Shown: one piece after another, positions 8,546-18,200 of the stretch
How the letters are laid out: every line of letters starts with the position of its first letter
Numbering within the stretch: the stretch's first letter is position 1
Source of the DNA: 79-D21 sp964521575
Lineage (GTDB): Bacteria > Synergistota > Synergistia > Synergistales > 79-D21
Length of the DNA: 64,000 nucleotides
Reading direction: 5' to 3'
Assembly (NCBI GenBank): GCA_964521575.1
Contig: CAZFSR010000001.1
Span: 434,001 to 498,000 of the forward strand
Program-made: the position numbers and the translations under genes
Notes under the pieces: generated by a model
The model's database searches: none
What the model saw: only the letters and a program-made list of their open reading frames with translations
What the model was told of the DNA's origin: nothing

Positions 8546-9124
8546 ATGACAGGTCAATCATTCGGCAGAAGGCTTCGAAGGGCTCTTTTCGCGGGGATGC
8601 TGGCGATTTTCCTGGCGGCAGGGGCCGCGCAGGCTGCGGAATTTTCAGCCGACATGGTGATGAAGGCTCCTGACGGCTCGGGCATGACCGGCAAGGTCTT
8701 CGTCAAGGGGCAGAAGATCCGCCAGGAGATGACCCAGGACGGAGAGACGGTCATCACGATCCTCCGCCTGGACAGGAAGCTCTCCTGGATTCTCATGCCC
8801 GAGGAAAAAGCCTACATGGAGATGAAGATGAGGGAAAGCGCAGAAGATCCATCGCTGGTGGAAAAGGCCGACCCGGCAAAGGTCAGGCGCCTGGGGAAAG
8901 AAACGGTCAACGGCTTCGTCTGCGAGAAGGTCCAGGTCACCGATAAGGGAACCGTGGTCACCCAGTGGCTTTCCACGGAACTCGGGTGGCCGATCAAGGG
9001 AGAGGTGAAGGCTCCCGAGGGCGTCTCGACCCACGAGTATAAAAACATCCGGAAGGGCGGCGTTTCCGATGCCCTTTTCGAGGTCCCTTCCGGCTACCAG
9101 AAAATGTCCGTTCCGGGGATGTAG
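8546..9124 (+). CDS. Secreted DUF4412/LolA-like protein
   Basis: 192 residues with a clear signal peptide: twin-arginine-containing basic N-terminus, hydrophobic core, cleavage after AQA near residue 30. The mature part is beta-rich and carries the phrases typical of DUF4412/outer-membrane-lipoprotein-sorting-like proteins: KIRQEM, then LSWILMPEEKAYMEM, then a VNGFVCEKVQV strand. These proteins resemble the LolA/LolB fold, but a lipid-carrier role is not shown. Start ATG with GGGGAGAGG just upstream; ATG at 8528 is an alternative. Divergent from the dehydrogenase at 7.4-8.4 kb. Confidence 0.6.
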   Translation: MTGQSFGRRLRRALFAGMLAIFLAAGAAQAAEFSADMVMKAPDGSGMTGKVFVKGQKIRQEMTQDGETVITILRLDRKLSWILMPEEKAYMEMKMRESAEDPSLVEKADPAKVRRLGKETVNGFVCEKVQVTDKGTVVTQWLSTELGWPIKGEVKAPEGVSTHEYKNIRKGGVSDALFEVPSGYQKMSVPGM

Positions 9125-9143
9125 CGGCCGTCCGCCGGCGGGT

Positions 9144-10586
9144 TCAGGGAGTCCACTCGAGACTGGCGCTTCCCTGCAGGAGGACAAGGAGGGCGAGCCC
9201 TTCCCCGGTGGTGGCCACCGATTCGAGGGCGACCTGGCCTGCCGAGCCCCGGAGGGTGAGTCCGCTGCCTATTTCCCGTTTTTCCAGGAATTTGCCCAGG
9301 GTCTTCGTCGCCTCGTCAAGGGGACCCGAGAGAGGGAAAACCGCGGCTTGTCGAAGTCTTTCAAGAAGGGCCGGACGAGCGATCCAGGCCGCGGTTCGAA
9401 GAAGCCCGCGCGTCGTTCCCTCGTCGAAGTCGACCGGGTCCAGGCGTATGCTCCGCCCCGCCCGGTCCCATTTCGGGGTTCCCAGGATGTAGACGGTCCC
9501 GGCACGGTGCGTGGAGAAGAACCCAGCCCCCTCCAGGGCCCTGATTTTCACCTCGAGGACCAGGCGGTTTCCGTTTGCCGAGGCCGAGACCGACTCGATC
9601 GTGAGCTTTCTGCCTTCCCCCATGGAAAGGGTGCGTCCCGAAAGTTCCGCGTCGAGCTTCCGGTTGACCTCTTCGTAGCCGAGAAAGACCGGCAGCTGGA
9701 TGGAAAAGCCCTGGGAGGTCCCGCCCGGGGTGGAGGCCGAAACCGGCGGAAGGGGGAGATCCCTCTTTTTCCCCGGTTCACGGGTATCGATGGAAAGTTG
9801 CGTTTCGATCCGGGCGTCGAGAAGAACCCTGCCGGGTTCCAGCTTGAGGGGGGGCAGCGTGACCGAGAGAGGGGAAACGCTCATCCACAAGTCCGGGGAG
9901 GCCGACAGGCGGAGGGGTTCCCGGAGGTCGCGCCAGGCTTCTTCCGCGCGCTCCCTCAGGCGGAGCGAATCGTTGATCGCCCGGTCGATCTGCGGCAGGG
10001 CTTCCTCGATTCGGGACCTCAGGAATTCTTCCGCGGCGTGCTGGAAGGTCACCCTGATCCCAAGGACATTCGCGGTCGGTGGCCGGCGCCACTTCAGCGA
10101 AATCCGCGATTGGGTCCGGACCTGCCAGTCGGAGGAAACGGAGGGTTTCATCGAGAGTTCGGCCGTGGCGGCCCCATCGGCGGTGAGAGAGACGGGCACC
10201 GAAAGGCCCAGGGCGGTCGCCGTGCCGTTCAGCCGCGCCTTGAACGAAACTGGCAAGGAAAGGATCAGGCGATCGTTCTCGACCCTCACTTCGGGTTCGC
10301 CGTCCCTTCGGACGAGGTAGCTTCCCCTCCCGTCGAAGAGGCTTCCCCGCACGGGACTGGAGCCGCTGATCTCTTCGGGCAGGCGTGTCCGGGCAAGGGT
10401 TTCCAGCTCCCCCACTGAAACGCCGAAGGGGAGGGCGATGATCGAGACAGGGGGGGGCGGCAGCGGGTTCGCCGGGACCGCGGCAGGCGGAGTGACGGAA
10501 ATCCGACCGGTCCCCTGGAAAAAAAACCAGGCTCCGGCCGCTGCAGCCGCTAGTGAAAGAAAAAGCAGGACGACTCCTCTACGCAT
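9144..10586 (-). CDS. DUF4403 family envelope protein
   Basis: About 480 residues with an N-terminal membrane anchor or signal (hydrophobic, with FFFQG after it), then a proline-rich linker and two long beta-rich halves. The pattern (PVSIIALPFGVSVGEL near the start, a middle segment with TFQHAAEEFLRSRIEEALPQ and the RIETQLS strand) matches DUF4403, which is related to lipid-binding tubular folds. The function is unknown; a periplasmic lipid-binding role is inference. Two ATGs lie 6 bases apart. The inner one is used because GGGAGGG abuts the outer. Confidence 0.6.
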   Translation of the reverse strand: MRRGVVLLFLSLAAAAAGAWFFFQGTGRISVTPPAAVPANPLPPPPVSIIALPFGVSVGELETLARTRLPEEISGSSPVRGSLFDGRGSYLVRRDGEPEVRVENDRLILSLPVSFKARLNGTATALGLSVPVSLTADGAATAELSMKPSVSSDWQVRTQSRISLKWRRPPTANVLGIRVTFQHAAEEFLRSRIEEALPQIDRAINDSLRLRERAEEAWRDLREPLRLSASPDLWMSVSPLSVTLPPLKLEPGRVLLDARIETQLSIDTREPGKKRDLPLPPVSASTPGGTSQGFSIQLPVFLGYEEVNRKLDAELSGRTLSMGEGRKLTIESVSASANGNRLVLEVKIRALEGAGFFSTHRAGTVYILGTPKWDRAGRSIRLDPVDFDEGTTRGLLRTAAWIARPALLERLRQAAVFPLSGPLDEATKTLGKFLEKREIGSGLTLRGSAGQVALESVATTGEGLALLVLLQGSASLEWTP

Positions 10587-10715
10587 GCACATCCCTCCCT
10601 GGCCCCATTCTATCCCGAGGGGAGGGTGATCCGGTGCAACCTGCGCTACAATGGGGTCGAAAACAGCGCCCGGGCAAATGCCGGGCTAAACCGCAAAGGA
10701 AAGGGTGGGTTCAAG

Positions 10716-11978
10716 ATGAGCCGCATTTGCGACGTGAGCGCGATGGAGATTTTGGATTCGAGAGGGAACCCGACGGTCAGGGTTTTCGTGGAACTGGATA
10801 GCGGGGCAAGGGTGAGCGCCTCCGTTCCTTCCGGCGCCTCGACGGGAGAGAACGAGGCCGTCGAGCTCCGGGACGGCGACAAGGAGCGTTTCGGAGGCAA
10901 GGGCGTCCTCAAGGCCGTGACGAACGTCAACGAGATCCTGGGCCCCGGCCTGCTCGGGATGGATCCCGCCCGGCAGGGGCAGATCGACCGGATGATGATC
11001 GAAATGGATGGAACCCCCAACAAGGCAAAGCTAGGGGCCAACGCCATCCTCGGCGTTTCCATGGCCGTGGCCCGGGCCGCCGCCATGGACTGCGGACTTC
11101 CCCTTTACGCCTACCTGGGCGGTTGCGGAGCCCGGCGCCTGCCCGTGCCGATGATGAACGTCATCAACGGGGGCAAGCACGCGGAGAACAGCGTGGACCT
11201 GCAGGAGTTCATGATCTTCCCGGTGGGCGCCCCCACCTTCGCCGAGGCCCTGCGCTACGGATCCGAGACCTTCCATGCCCTGAAGGGCATCCTGAAAAAG
11301 CGGGGCTACGCCGTGGGCGTGGGCGACGAGGGCGGGTTCGCCCCAGACCTGAAGAGCAACGAGGAAGCGGTCGAACTGATGGTGCAGGCCATCGAGGCGG
11401 CCGGCTACGAACCGGGCAGGCAGGTGGCCATCGCCCTGGACCCCGCGGCGAGTTCCTTCTGGGAAAACGGCTCCTACAACCTGAGCAAGTCCGGGCAGGG
11501 CATGCGGACGTCGATGGAGATGGTGGACATGTACGCCGAATGGGTCGGGAAATACCCCATCCTGTCCATCGAGGACGGGCACGCGGAGGACGACTGGGAA
11601 GGATTCGCGGCCCTCACGAGGAAAATCGGGGACCGGATCCAGATCGTGGGCGACGACAACTTTGTCACCAACCCCCGGTTCATTGCCCGGGGCATCGCGG
11701 AAAAGTCCGCCAATGCCGTCCTGATCAAGCTCAACCAGATCGGCACCGTGACCGAGAGCATCGAAGCCATCGAGATGGCCCGCAAGGCCGGGTGGGGCTA
11801 CGTGATCTCCCACCGCTCCGGGGAAACCGAGGATGCCTTCATGGCCGACTTCGCCGTGGCCATGGGAGGCGGCCAGATCAAGACGGGTTCCGTCTGCCGG
11901 AGCGAGCGGATTGCCAAGTACAACCGGCTCCTCGAGATCGAGTCGGAGCTGGACGACGCGGCGGTGTTCGGCCGCTAG
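10716..11978 (+). CDS. eno: Enolase
   Basis: Interconverts 2-phosphoglycerate and phosphoenolpyruvate in glycolysis/gluconeogenesis. 420 residues from the ATG after a GGAAAGGGTGGG stretch; the frame continues upstream but family proteins begin here. Signatures: LDSRGNPT at residue 14, GASTGENEAVELRD, GDEGGFAP, the metal-binding Asp of SIEDGHAEDD, and the catalytic Lys of LIKLNQIGTVTES followed by SHRSGETED. It appears monocistronic, ending at an exceptionally long terminator stem. Confidence 0.95.
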   Translation: MSRICDVSAMEILDSRGNPTVRVFVELDSGARVSASVPSGASTGENEAVELRDGDKERFGGKGVLKAVTNVNEILGPGLLGMDPARQGQIDRMMIEMDGTPNKAKLGANAILGVSMAVARAAAMDCGLPLYAYLGGCGARRLPVPMMNVINGGKHAENSVDLQEFMIFPVGAPTFAEALRYGSETFHALKGILKKRGYAVGVGDEGGFAPDLKSNEEAVELMVQAIEAAGYEPGRQVAIALDPAASSFWENGSYNLSKSGQGMRTSMEMVDMYAEWVGKYPILSIEDGHAEDDWEGFAALTRKIGDRIQIVGDDNFVTNPRFIARGIAEKSANAVLIKLNQIGTVTESIEAIEMARKAGWGYVISHRSGETEDAFMADFAVAMGGGQIKTGSVCRSERIAKYNRLLEIESELDDAAVFGR

Positions 11979-11990
11979 GCCGGACGGGAA

Positions 11991-12050
11991 AAAAGAAGAA
12001 AAGGAAGGGCCCGCGGGAAGACTCCCGCGGGCCCTTCCTTTTCTTCTTTT
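11991..12050 (+). terminator. Terminator after enolase with perfect 28-bp stem
   Basis: A perfect inverted repeat of 28 bases (11991-12018 with 12023-12050) around the four-base loop AGAC. The core is GC-rich (GGGCCCGCGGGA) and the outer 14-16 pairs are purine on the left and TTTTCTTCTTTT on the right, so the U-rich tract is part of the stem. Confidence 0.9.
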
Positions 12051-12097
12051 GACGGTTTATGCCTGGGAAATGCAACCGGATCGATTCGTTTTCCATA

Positions 12098-12126
12098 TTG
12101 TAAAGTAAAAAGTGATACTCTATACT
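12098..12126 (+). promoter_or_regulatory. Sigma70-type promoter of the MerR/efflux operon
   Basis: TTGTAA (12098-12103), 17-base spacer, TATACT (12121-12126). It is the only AT-rich stretch between the enolase terminator and the regulator gene. The spacer has normal length, unlike the 19-base spacers usual at MerR-activated promoters. ACTCTATACTCTCTA repeats around the -10 could be part of an operator. Confidence 0.6.
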
Positions 12127-12169
12127 CTCTACCGCTTGTGAGAGACAGAAGGCGATCGGGAGGGATTCG

Positions 12170-12907
12170 ATGGCACCGGAAAAGGCCAGAAAAGGGCTGA
12201 AGATGAAGGAACTGGAAGAGATGACCGGGGAAAGCAGGGGAACGATTCTGTACTGGCTTTCCCAGGGGCTGTTGCCCCCCCCCGTCAAGACGAGCGCCAA
12301 CATGTCCTGGTACGACCCGCGTTACCCGAAGCTGATCGAAGCCATCCGCCTTCTTCAGAGGCGGATGAACCGATCCGTCGCGGATATCAGGAGTCTTGTG
12401 GAAGAACAGGGCGGGCCTCTGGCCCTCCTGAACGCGAGGGAAAAAATCGACGACTTCCTTTTCGGGGGAACGAGCCCCATGTCGATCCGGATGACCCGGG
12501 AAGACCTGCTCAGGGCGACGGGCATCGACGCGGAGACTCTCGACCGGATGGTGGAGCTGGGTATCCTCAGGCCCGAGGTGCCCGGGGAGTTCGACGAGGG
12601 GGATTTCAATGCCGCCTCGAAGGTGAAATCCCTGGTTTCCCTCGGCATTCCCATGGAGGACCTGGCTTTTTACGGGAAGGCGGCGGATGCCCTGGCCCGA
12701 ATCGAGGGGGAGATGGTCGCCCGGGAGTGGGAAGCGAACCCGCCTGCGGATATCGAGAATGCCAGGCTGAACGCGCAGAGGGAATTGAGCTTCGCGAGAC
12801 AGTATTACTTCGGCAGGGCTTTCCGCCGGGAAATTCGCAAGATCTCGTGCGGTCCCAAGAGGGGATCTGCGTCAAGGCAGGCTGGAGAGGGGGAAAAACC
12901 GCGATGA
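12170..12907 (+). CDS. MerR-like transcriptional regulator, two HTH units
   Basis: 245 residues, ATG behind GGGAGG. Residues 10-80 form a MerR-type winged helix: MKELEEMTGESRGTILYW recognition helices, then a wing with the Tyr-Asp pair (WYDPRY). Residues about 105-165 look like a second, weaker MerR-like unit (REDLLRATGIDAETLDRM, then a FDEGDFNAASKV wing). A helical tail rich in Arg/Glu follows. The stop overlaps the start of the TolC-family gene by 4 bases, so the regulator heads the efflux operon and probably controls it. The effector is unknown. Confidence 0.75.
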   Translation: MAPEKARKGLKMKELEEMTGESRGTILYWLSQGLLPPPVKTSANMSWYDPRYPKLIEAIRLLQRRMNRSVADIRSLVEEQGGPLALLNAREKIDDFLFGGTSPMSIRMTREDLLRATGIDAETLDRMVELGILRPEVPGEFDEGDFNAASKVKSLVSLGIPMEDLAFYGKAADALARIEGEMVAREWEANPPADIENARLNAQRELSFARQYYFGRAFRREIRKISCGPKRGSASRQAGEGEKPR

Positions 12908-14172
12908 AACGGCTCGTGCTCTTTTGGATCGCCGCGGGTGTTTTGCTCGCGGGCGCTTTGCCGACGGCGGCGTCCCCCGCCGTCAGGAGCGCCGAGTACC
13001 TCGGCCTGGTGGCGGAGAGGAACCCCGAACTCGCGGCATCGGCGTCGAGGGTCGAGGCCCTGTATCGCCTCGTGGAGGTGATCACCGGGTCAACCCGGGC
13101 ACAACTGGGATTGCTGGCGACATCGGGACAGGTGCTGAGGGCCGGGGAAGGCGAGAGCACCCTTTCCCTGAGCCTCAGGAAAAACCTGGACCTGTGGGGG
13201 GCGGATGAACTGCGGATCAGGCAGGCTGAACTGGCCGCACGGATCCAGGAGGCCCGCTTCGACGAGCTTGCCGCGTCCCTGATGCGGGAAGCCGAGACGG
13301 CCTACTGGAATGCCGCTGCCGGGAAAAGCGCGGTTTCTCTCTATGCGTCGCTCCTGGGGCAGCGGGAAGAGGATCTCCGCGTGGCGCGCCTGCGTTTTGA
13401 GCAGGGAACGGCCGCAAAACTGGATGTTTTCCGAGCGGAGGTCCAGGTTGAAAAGACAAGGGCGGCCAAGACGGAGGCGGAAGCAGCCCTGCGTGACGCG
13501 CTGTCGCTCATGGCCCGGCTGGCCGGCGGGGAACAGGTCGAGCCTTCCGAGATGCCTGTTCCTTTCGAGATGGACCTTTCTGCGGACCTTGAGGCCGCAT
13601 GGAAAGCCCGGCCCGATGCCAGAAGGGCGGGCCTCGAAAGGGAGGCCGCAGCGATAGCGACCCGGATCGCTTCGCTGGGGATGCATCCCGCCGTGAACGC
13701 CTCACTGGCGTCGACCCTCCTTTCGGATTCGGCCACCGTCGTGCCCCCCGAGTCGGATCTTTTGCTCTCGGTCAGCGTGGAGATGCCGCTTTACGACGGC
13801 GGGCAGACACGGGCCGACAAGGCTTCGAAACGATCACTGGAAAAAGCCTCCGAGCTTGACGAAAAGGCTTTGCGGACGGCGGTCGCGATGGAACTGGAAC
13901 AGGCCGCAAGCCGTTTTGAAAAGGCCTGGGCGCTGGAAATAAGCCGCAGGAAGGAGGCCGAACTGGCCTCGGAGGAACTCCGCATCACTCGCCTGAGATA
14001 CCGGACGGGAGTGGGATCCCAGCTGGAACTCCTGGACGCGCAGGTTCGCGAGCAGGCCGCCAGGACGGCTCACCTGGATGCCTTGAGGGAAATGTCCGTT
14101 GCGAGGGCCCAGCTGACTTATGCCCTCGGCCGTTATGTCCTTCCATCCGCTCAGGCGGGAAATAGCCGTTAG
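12904..14172 (+). CDS. TolC-family outer membrane efflux protein
   Basis: 422 residues with an N-terminal signal peptide (hydrophobic core to about residue 24, AAS cleavage region). Two related halves are made of long amphipathic helices with the OEP pattern; examples are the TAKLDVFRAEVQVE helix in the first half and the SQLELLDAQVREQ helix near the end. It should form the trimeric outer-membrane duct for the adaptor and RND pump encoded next. The start overlaps the regulator stop as ATGA. It implies a genuine outer membrane. Confidence 0.88.
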   Translation: MKRLVLFWIAAGVLLAGALPTAASPAVRSAEYLGLVAERNPELAASASRVEALYRLVEVITGSTRAQLGLLATSGQVLRAGEGESTLSLSLRKNLDLWGADELRIRQAELAARIQEARFDELAASLMREAETAYWNAAAGKSAVSLYASLLGQREEDLRVARLRFEQGTAAKLDVFRAEVQVEKTRAAKTEAEAALRDALSLMARLAGGEQVEPSEMPVPFEMDLSADLEAAWKARPDARRAGLEREAAAIATRIASLGMHPAVNASLASTLLSDSATVVPPESDLLLSVSVEMPLYDGGQTRADKASKRSLEKASELDEKALRTAVAMELEQAASRFEKAWALEISRRKEAELASEELRITRLRYRTGVGSQLELLDAQVREQAARTAHLDALREMSVARAQLTYALGRYVLPSAQAGNSR

Positions 14173-14190
14173 GGAAAGGGAGAGAAGAAC

Positions 14191-15294
14191 GTGAGAACCC
14201 TGAAGGAACTGGTTCATGACAGGAAAACGCTGGCCTGGATGATCATCGCCGTGATCGCCCTGGGGATCCTGGTGTTCCGCATCGCCTTTCCTTCCCGTAA
14301 GGCGCCGGCCGTTTCCGTTTCCTCGATCCGTGCCGAGAAGGGCCTGCCTGTGACGACGCTCGTCGCTGAAAAGAAAACCCTGGATATCAGGCGCAGCTAC
14401 TATGGCCAGGTCCGCTCGGTCAGGGTCCAGGAGGTGACGGCCTACCTGAGGGAAATGGTCGAATCGGTGAGAGTCGAGGTGGGGGATCCCGTGAAGGCCG
14501 GGGAGATCCTGGCCGTGCTTTCCGGCGGCGAACAGGCGGCCGCGGCCGCGGCCGACCGGGTTTCCGTCGCGGAGGCGAAAAGAGACGTCGAAAGGATGCG
14601 GACCCTCTTCAACGCCGGCGGGGTGTCCAGGGTGGAACTGGAACAGGCGGTGGTGCGGCTGAAGTCTATGGAGGCCGCGATGGCCTCGTCCGGGGCACGG
14701 TCCGCCCGGACGGTGGTCAGGGCGAAGATCGGCGGGGTGGTCACCGAGAGGCATGCCGAGGCTGGCGAGATCGCTGAACCCGGAAGGGTCCTCCTTGTCG
14801 TCCAGGACACGGGGGAACTCGAGATCGAGGTGCTTCTTCCCCAGGCGGACCGGTTGTATATCGTCAGCGGGACGGACGTCGAGGTTCCCCTGGAGGACCG
14901 GGTAGTCCGGGGCAGCGTGAAGCGACTTGACCCAGCCGCGGACCCGAAGACCGGGCTCTTCAGGGCCATTGTCGCCATGCCGCCTGATCGGGCTCTCCTG
15001 CCCGGTTCCACGGTGGAGGCCAGGATCCTCGTCAAGCGGAGCCTCGGGGGGGTTGTCCTCTCCTCCGGCATTGTCCAGCGAGAGGGAGACGAGAGTTTCG
15101 TCTACGTCGTCTCCGGGGATGTCGCCAGGCGCCGGGTCGTCACGCTCGGCGAAGGCGCGGACGACCAGGTCGAGATCCGATCGGGCCTGAAACCGGGTGA
15201 AGCCGTCGTGGCGGAGGGTTCTTCGGCCCTCTATGACGGGGCCAGGGTGTGGATCCAGAAGGACGAACCCGTGTCAGGCGAGGCGCTCCCATGA
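14191..15294 (+). CDS. RND efflux periplasmic adaptor subunit
   Basis: 367 residues, GTG start behind GGGAAAGGGAGAG. One N-terminal membrane helix (about residues 20-36) anchors it. Then come lipoyl halves (VRVEVGDPVKAGEILAVL), an alpha-hairpin with heptads (about 115-165), the second lipoyl half ending in RHAEAGEIAEPG, and a beta-barrel domain. It connects the TolC duct to the RND permease. The hairpin is short for the family. Its stop overlaps the permease start by 4 bases. Confidence 0.87.
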   Translation: MRTLKELVHDRKTLAWMIIAVIALGILVFRIAFPSRKAPAVSVSSIRAEKGLPVTTLVAEKKTLDIRRSYYGQVRSVRVQEVTAYLREMVESVRVEVGDPVKAGEILAVLSGGEQAAAAAADRVSVAEAKRDVERMRTLFNAGGVSRVELEQAVVRLKSMEAAMASSGARSARTVVRAKIGGVVTERHAEAGEIAEPGRVLLVVQDTGELEIEVLLPQADRLYIVSGTDVEVPLEDRVVRGSVKRLDPAADPKTGLFRAIVAMPPDRALLPGSTVEARILVKRSLGGVVLSSGIVQREGDESFVYVVSGDVARRRVVTLGEGADDQVEIRSGLKPGEAVVAEGSSALYDGARVWIQKDEPVSGEALP

Positions 15295-18200
15295 ACCTGA
15301 TCCGTTTCTGCACCCGCCGTCCCGTCTTTACCTGGGTGACGGTCATCCTGGCCGCACTCCTGGGGCTGTACGGCTATTTCAAGCTCGGCGTGGCTCTCTA
15401 TCCGAAGGTGGACATCCCGGTCATCGTCATCTCCGCGTCCTACCGGGGCGCGAGCCCGGCGGAGATCGAGTCCCTGGTCAGCAAGCCCCTCGAAGACGCG
15501 GTCTCCGAGGTGGACGGAGTGGACAAGATCGAAAGCTACTCCATCGAGGGCGTCTCCTTCGTGGTCGCGGAAATGAAGCTCGACGTGAACCTCTCGGAGG
15601 CGGTGGTGGACGTTTCGAACCGGATCAAGGCGGCCCGTTCGAAACTGCCTTCCGAAGTGGACGACCCCGTGGTGGAAAAAGTCGACATCAACGCGGAACC
15701 GTTCATGGTGGCCGTTTTCACCACGGACATGGACGGGAAGAAGGCCCGGGATATCCTGGACGACAGGGTCAAGAGGCGCCTCACCCGGGTGGAAGGCATC
15801 GCCCAGGTGGCCCTTGTCGGTGGCGAGGAGCGGGAGATCCATGTCCTGTTGAACCCCGTTGCCATCAGGAATTTCAACCTTTCTCCCGTGCTCGTGTCTT
15901 CCATCGTTGCCGCAAACAACCTGACGAACCCAGCCGGGTACATCGCCCAGGGGAACCGGGAGATCACCCTGCGGTACAAGGGGGAGGCGCCGGATGTCCG
16001 TGCGCTTGGGGAAATCCAGATCCCGCTGGGAGACGGGGCTTCCGTCCGGCTGGGGGACGTGGCCCGGATCGAGGACGGGGCAAAGGACCTTCGGGAGTTT
16101 GCCCGCTTTGACGGCAAGCCTGCCTTCCAGCTGCAGATCAAGGCCAGGCCCAACGCGAACATCGTCGAGGTTGGCGCGGGGGTCAGGAAGGAACTGGAGA
16201 AGATCCTACCGACCCTGCCGAAGGGGTTCCGCCTCGATATTCCGTACGACAACTCGAAGTTCGTCTCGAATTCCGTCAGGAACGTTATCCGGGACATGAT
16301 CACGGGAACCCTTCTCACGGCCCTTGTCCTCTACCTTTTCCTCCGGAGGCTTTCGGCTACGGCGGTTGTTTCCATTGCGATGCCCACGGCCGTTTTGGCG
16401 ACTTTCATCCCCATGATGATCCAGGGGTACACGCTGAACATGATGAGCACGCTCGGGCTGGCCCTTTCCATGGGGGTGCTGGTGAACAATTCGATCTTGG
16501 TCCTGGAGAACATCACCCGGTTCCGGGACATGGGCTATGAACCGGTCGAGGCCGCGGAAAGGGGAACCGCCGAGATCGCCCTTTCTGTCCTGGCCACGAC
16601 GGGGACGAACCTCGGGGTTTTCCTCCCCGTGGCTTTCCTGCCGGGAGTGGCGGGCCAATTTCTGGTCCAGTACGCCATGGTGATCGTCTACGCGACGCTT
16701 TTCTCCCTCTGGGTCTCCCTCACCCTGACCCCGATGCTCGCGGCCCGGATGCCCCAGGCTCCGCCGACTCCCCTCTCCTGCCGTCTCTGCGGGTGGTGGG
16801 AATGGCTTTACGAAGGCCTCGAGAACCTGCACCACCGCCTCGTGGCTGCGGCGGTCGGGAGCCCCTGGAGAACCCTGGGGATCACGGCCGTGGTCCTGGT
16901 CGTGGTTTTTGCCCTCACTCCCCGGCTGGGTTCCGAATTCTTCCCGAGGGTGGACGAGGGGGTTGTGGGCATCAACGTGGAACTGCCCGCGGAAAGCTCC
17001 CTGGCGCGGACGGAGCGGGCGGTTCGGAGAATCGAGGACTTCGTCCTGAAGCAGCCGCACGTTAAAAACGTCGTGGTGTCCGTGGGAGGGGCCGGGGCGA
17101 GGACCGGCGTGAACCTGGGCAGCGTGGAGGCCTACCTTGACGATGACCCGAAACGGCCTTCCACTTTCGAGTTCGCCAACCGCATCCGGCCTTTCCTGGC
17201 CGCGCTTCCGGATACGACGTTGAGCGTCCAGGCCGCCAAGACGAGTTTCTCAAGGGGACAGCCTCTCCAGGTTGTCGTGACCGGGGAGGACACCGTTGTC
17301 CTGAATCGTGTTGCCGGAGAGGTCATGAAGGTGATGCGCTCCGTGCAGGGGGTCGTCGACGTGGACCGGGACTGGCGTGTCGGGAGGCCCGAACTCGCGA
17401 TGGATCCCATCCGCTGGCGCATGGGGCGCCTCGGTGCCGATGCAGCATCGGTTTCATCGAACATCCGGGGTTACGTCACGGGGCTTGAAGCGGGGAAGTA
17501 CCGGGAAGGCGGCCTGGAATACGACATCCTGGTGAAAATGGAGCCCGAGAGGACGAAAAGCGTTTTCGGCGCCCCGGACCTGCCGGTCATGACCTCAGCG
17601 GGATCCGTTCCCCTGAAGGACGTGACCCGTTTTTCATACGAGGCGGGCCCTACCCGGATCGTCCGCAAGGACCGGATCCGTTCGGTGACAGTCGAGGCGG
17701 ACGTCGTGGGACGGACGGTCGGCGAGGCGTTCCAGGAGATTCGATCGGGCCTGAAGGAACTGTCCGTCCCCCCCGGTTATGCCGTGAAGTACGAGGGGGA
17801 CGTGGAGGCGATGCAGGAAACCTTCCGGGACATGGGAGTCGCCTTCGGGCTGGCGGTCGCCATCACTTTCCTGATGGTCGCGGCTATCCTGGAATCCTGG
17901 GCTTTCGCGTTCATCATCATCCTGACGGTGCCCCTGTCGGCAATCGGCGTCATTCCGGCCATGGTCGCCACCAACACGGCAGTGAGCCTTTACGCGCTCA
18001 TGGGGCTGGTCATGCTGGTCGGCCTGGTGGTGAACAACGCCATCGTTATCGTTGATTTCGCAGAGGGCCTGCGGAGGTCGGGGAGCAAGGCCGAGGAGGC
18101 CATCATCGAAGCTTGCCGGGTGCGTTTCAGGTCCATCCTGATGGCCGACCTGACCTCGATTTTCGCCATGATCCCGCTGGCGTTGGGGATGGGTGAAGGG

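Noticed and set aside
9069..10418. 450-codon plus-strand frame
   Set aside because: Shadow of the DUF4403 gene on the other strand, no ribosome site or recognisable domain.
12098..12126. MerR-type 19-base-spacer promoter
   Set aside because: The best hexamers are 17 bases apart, so the classical MerR distortion mechanism is not supported.
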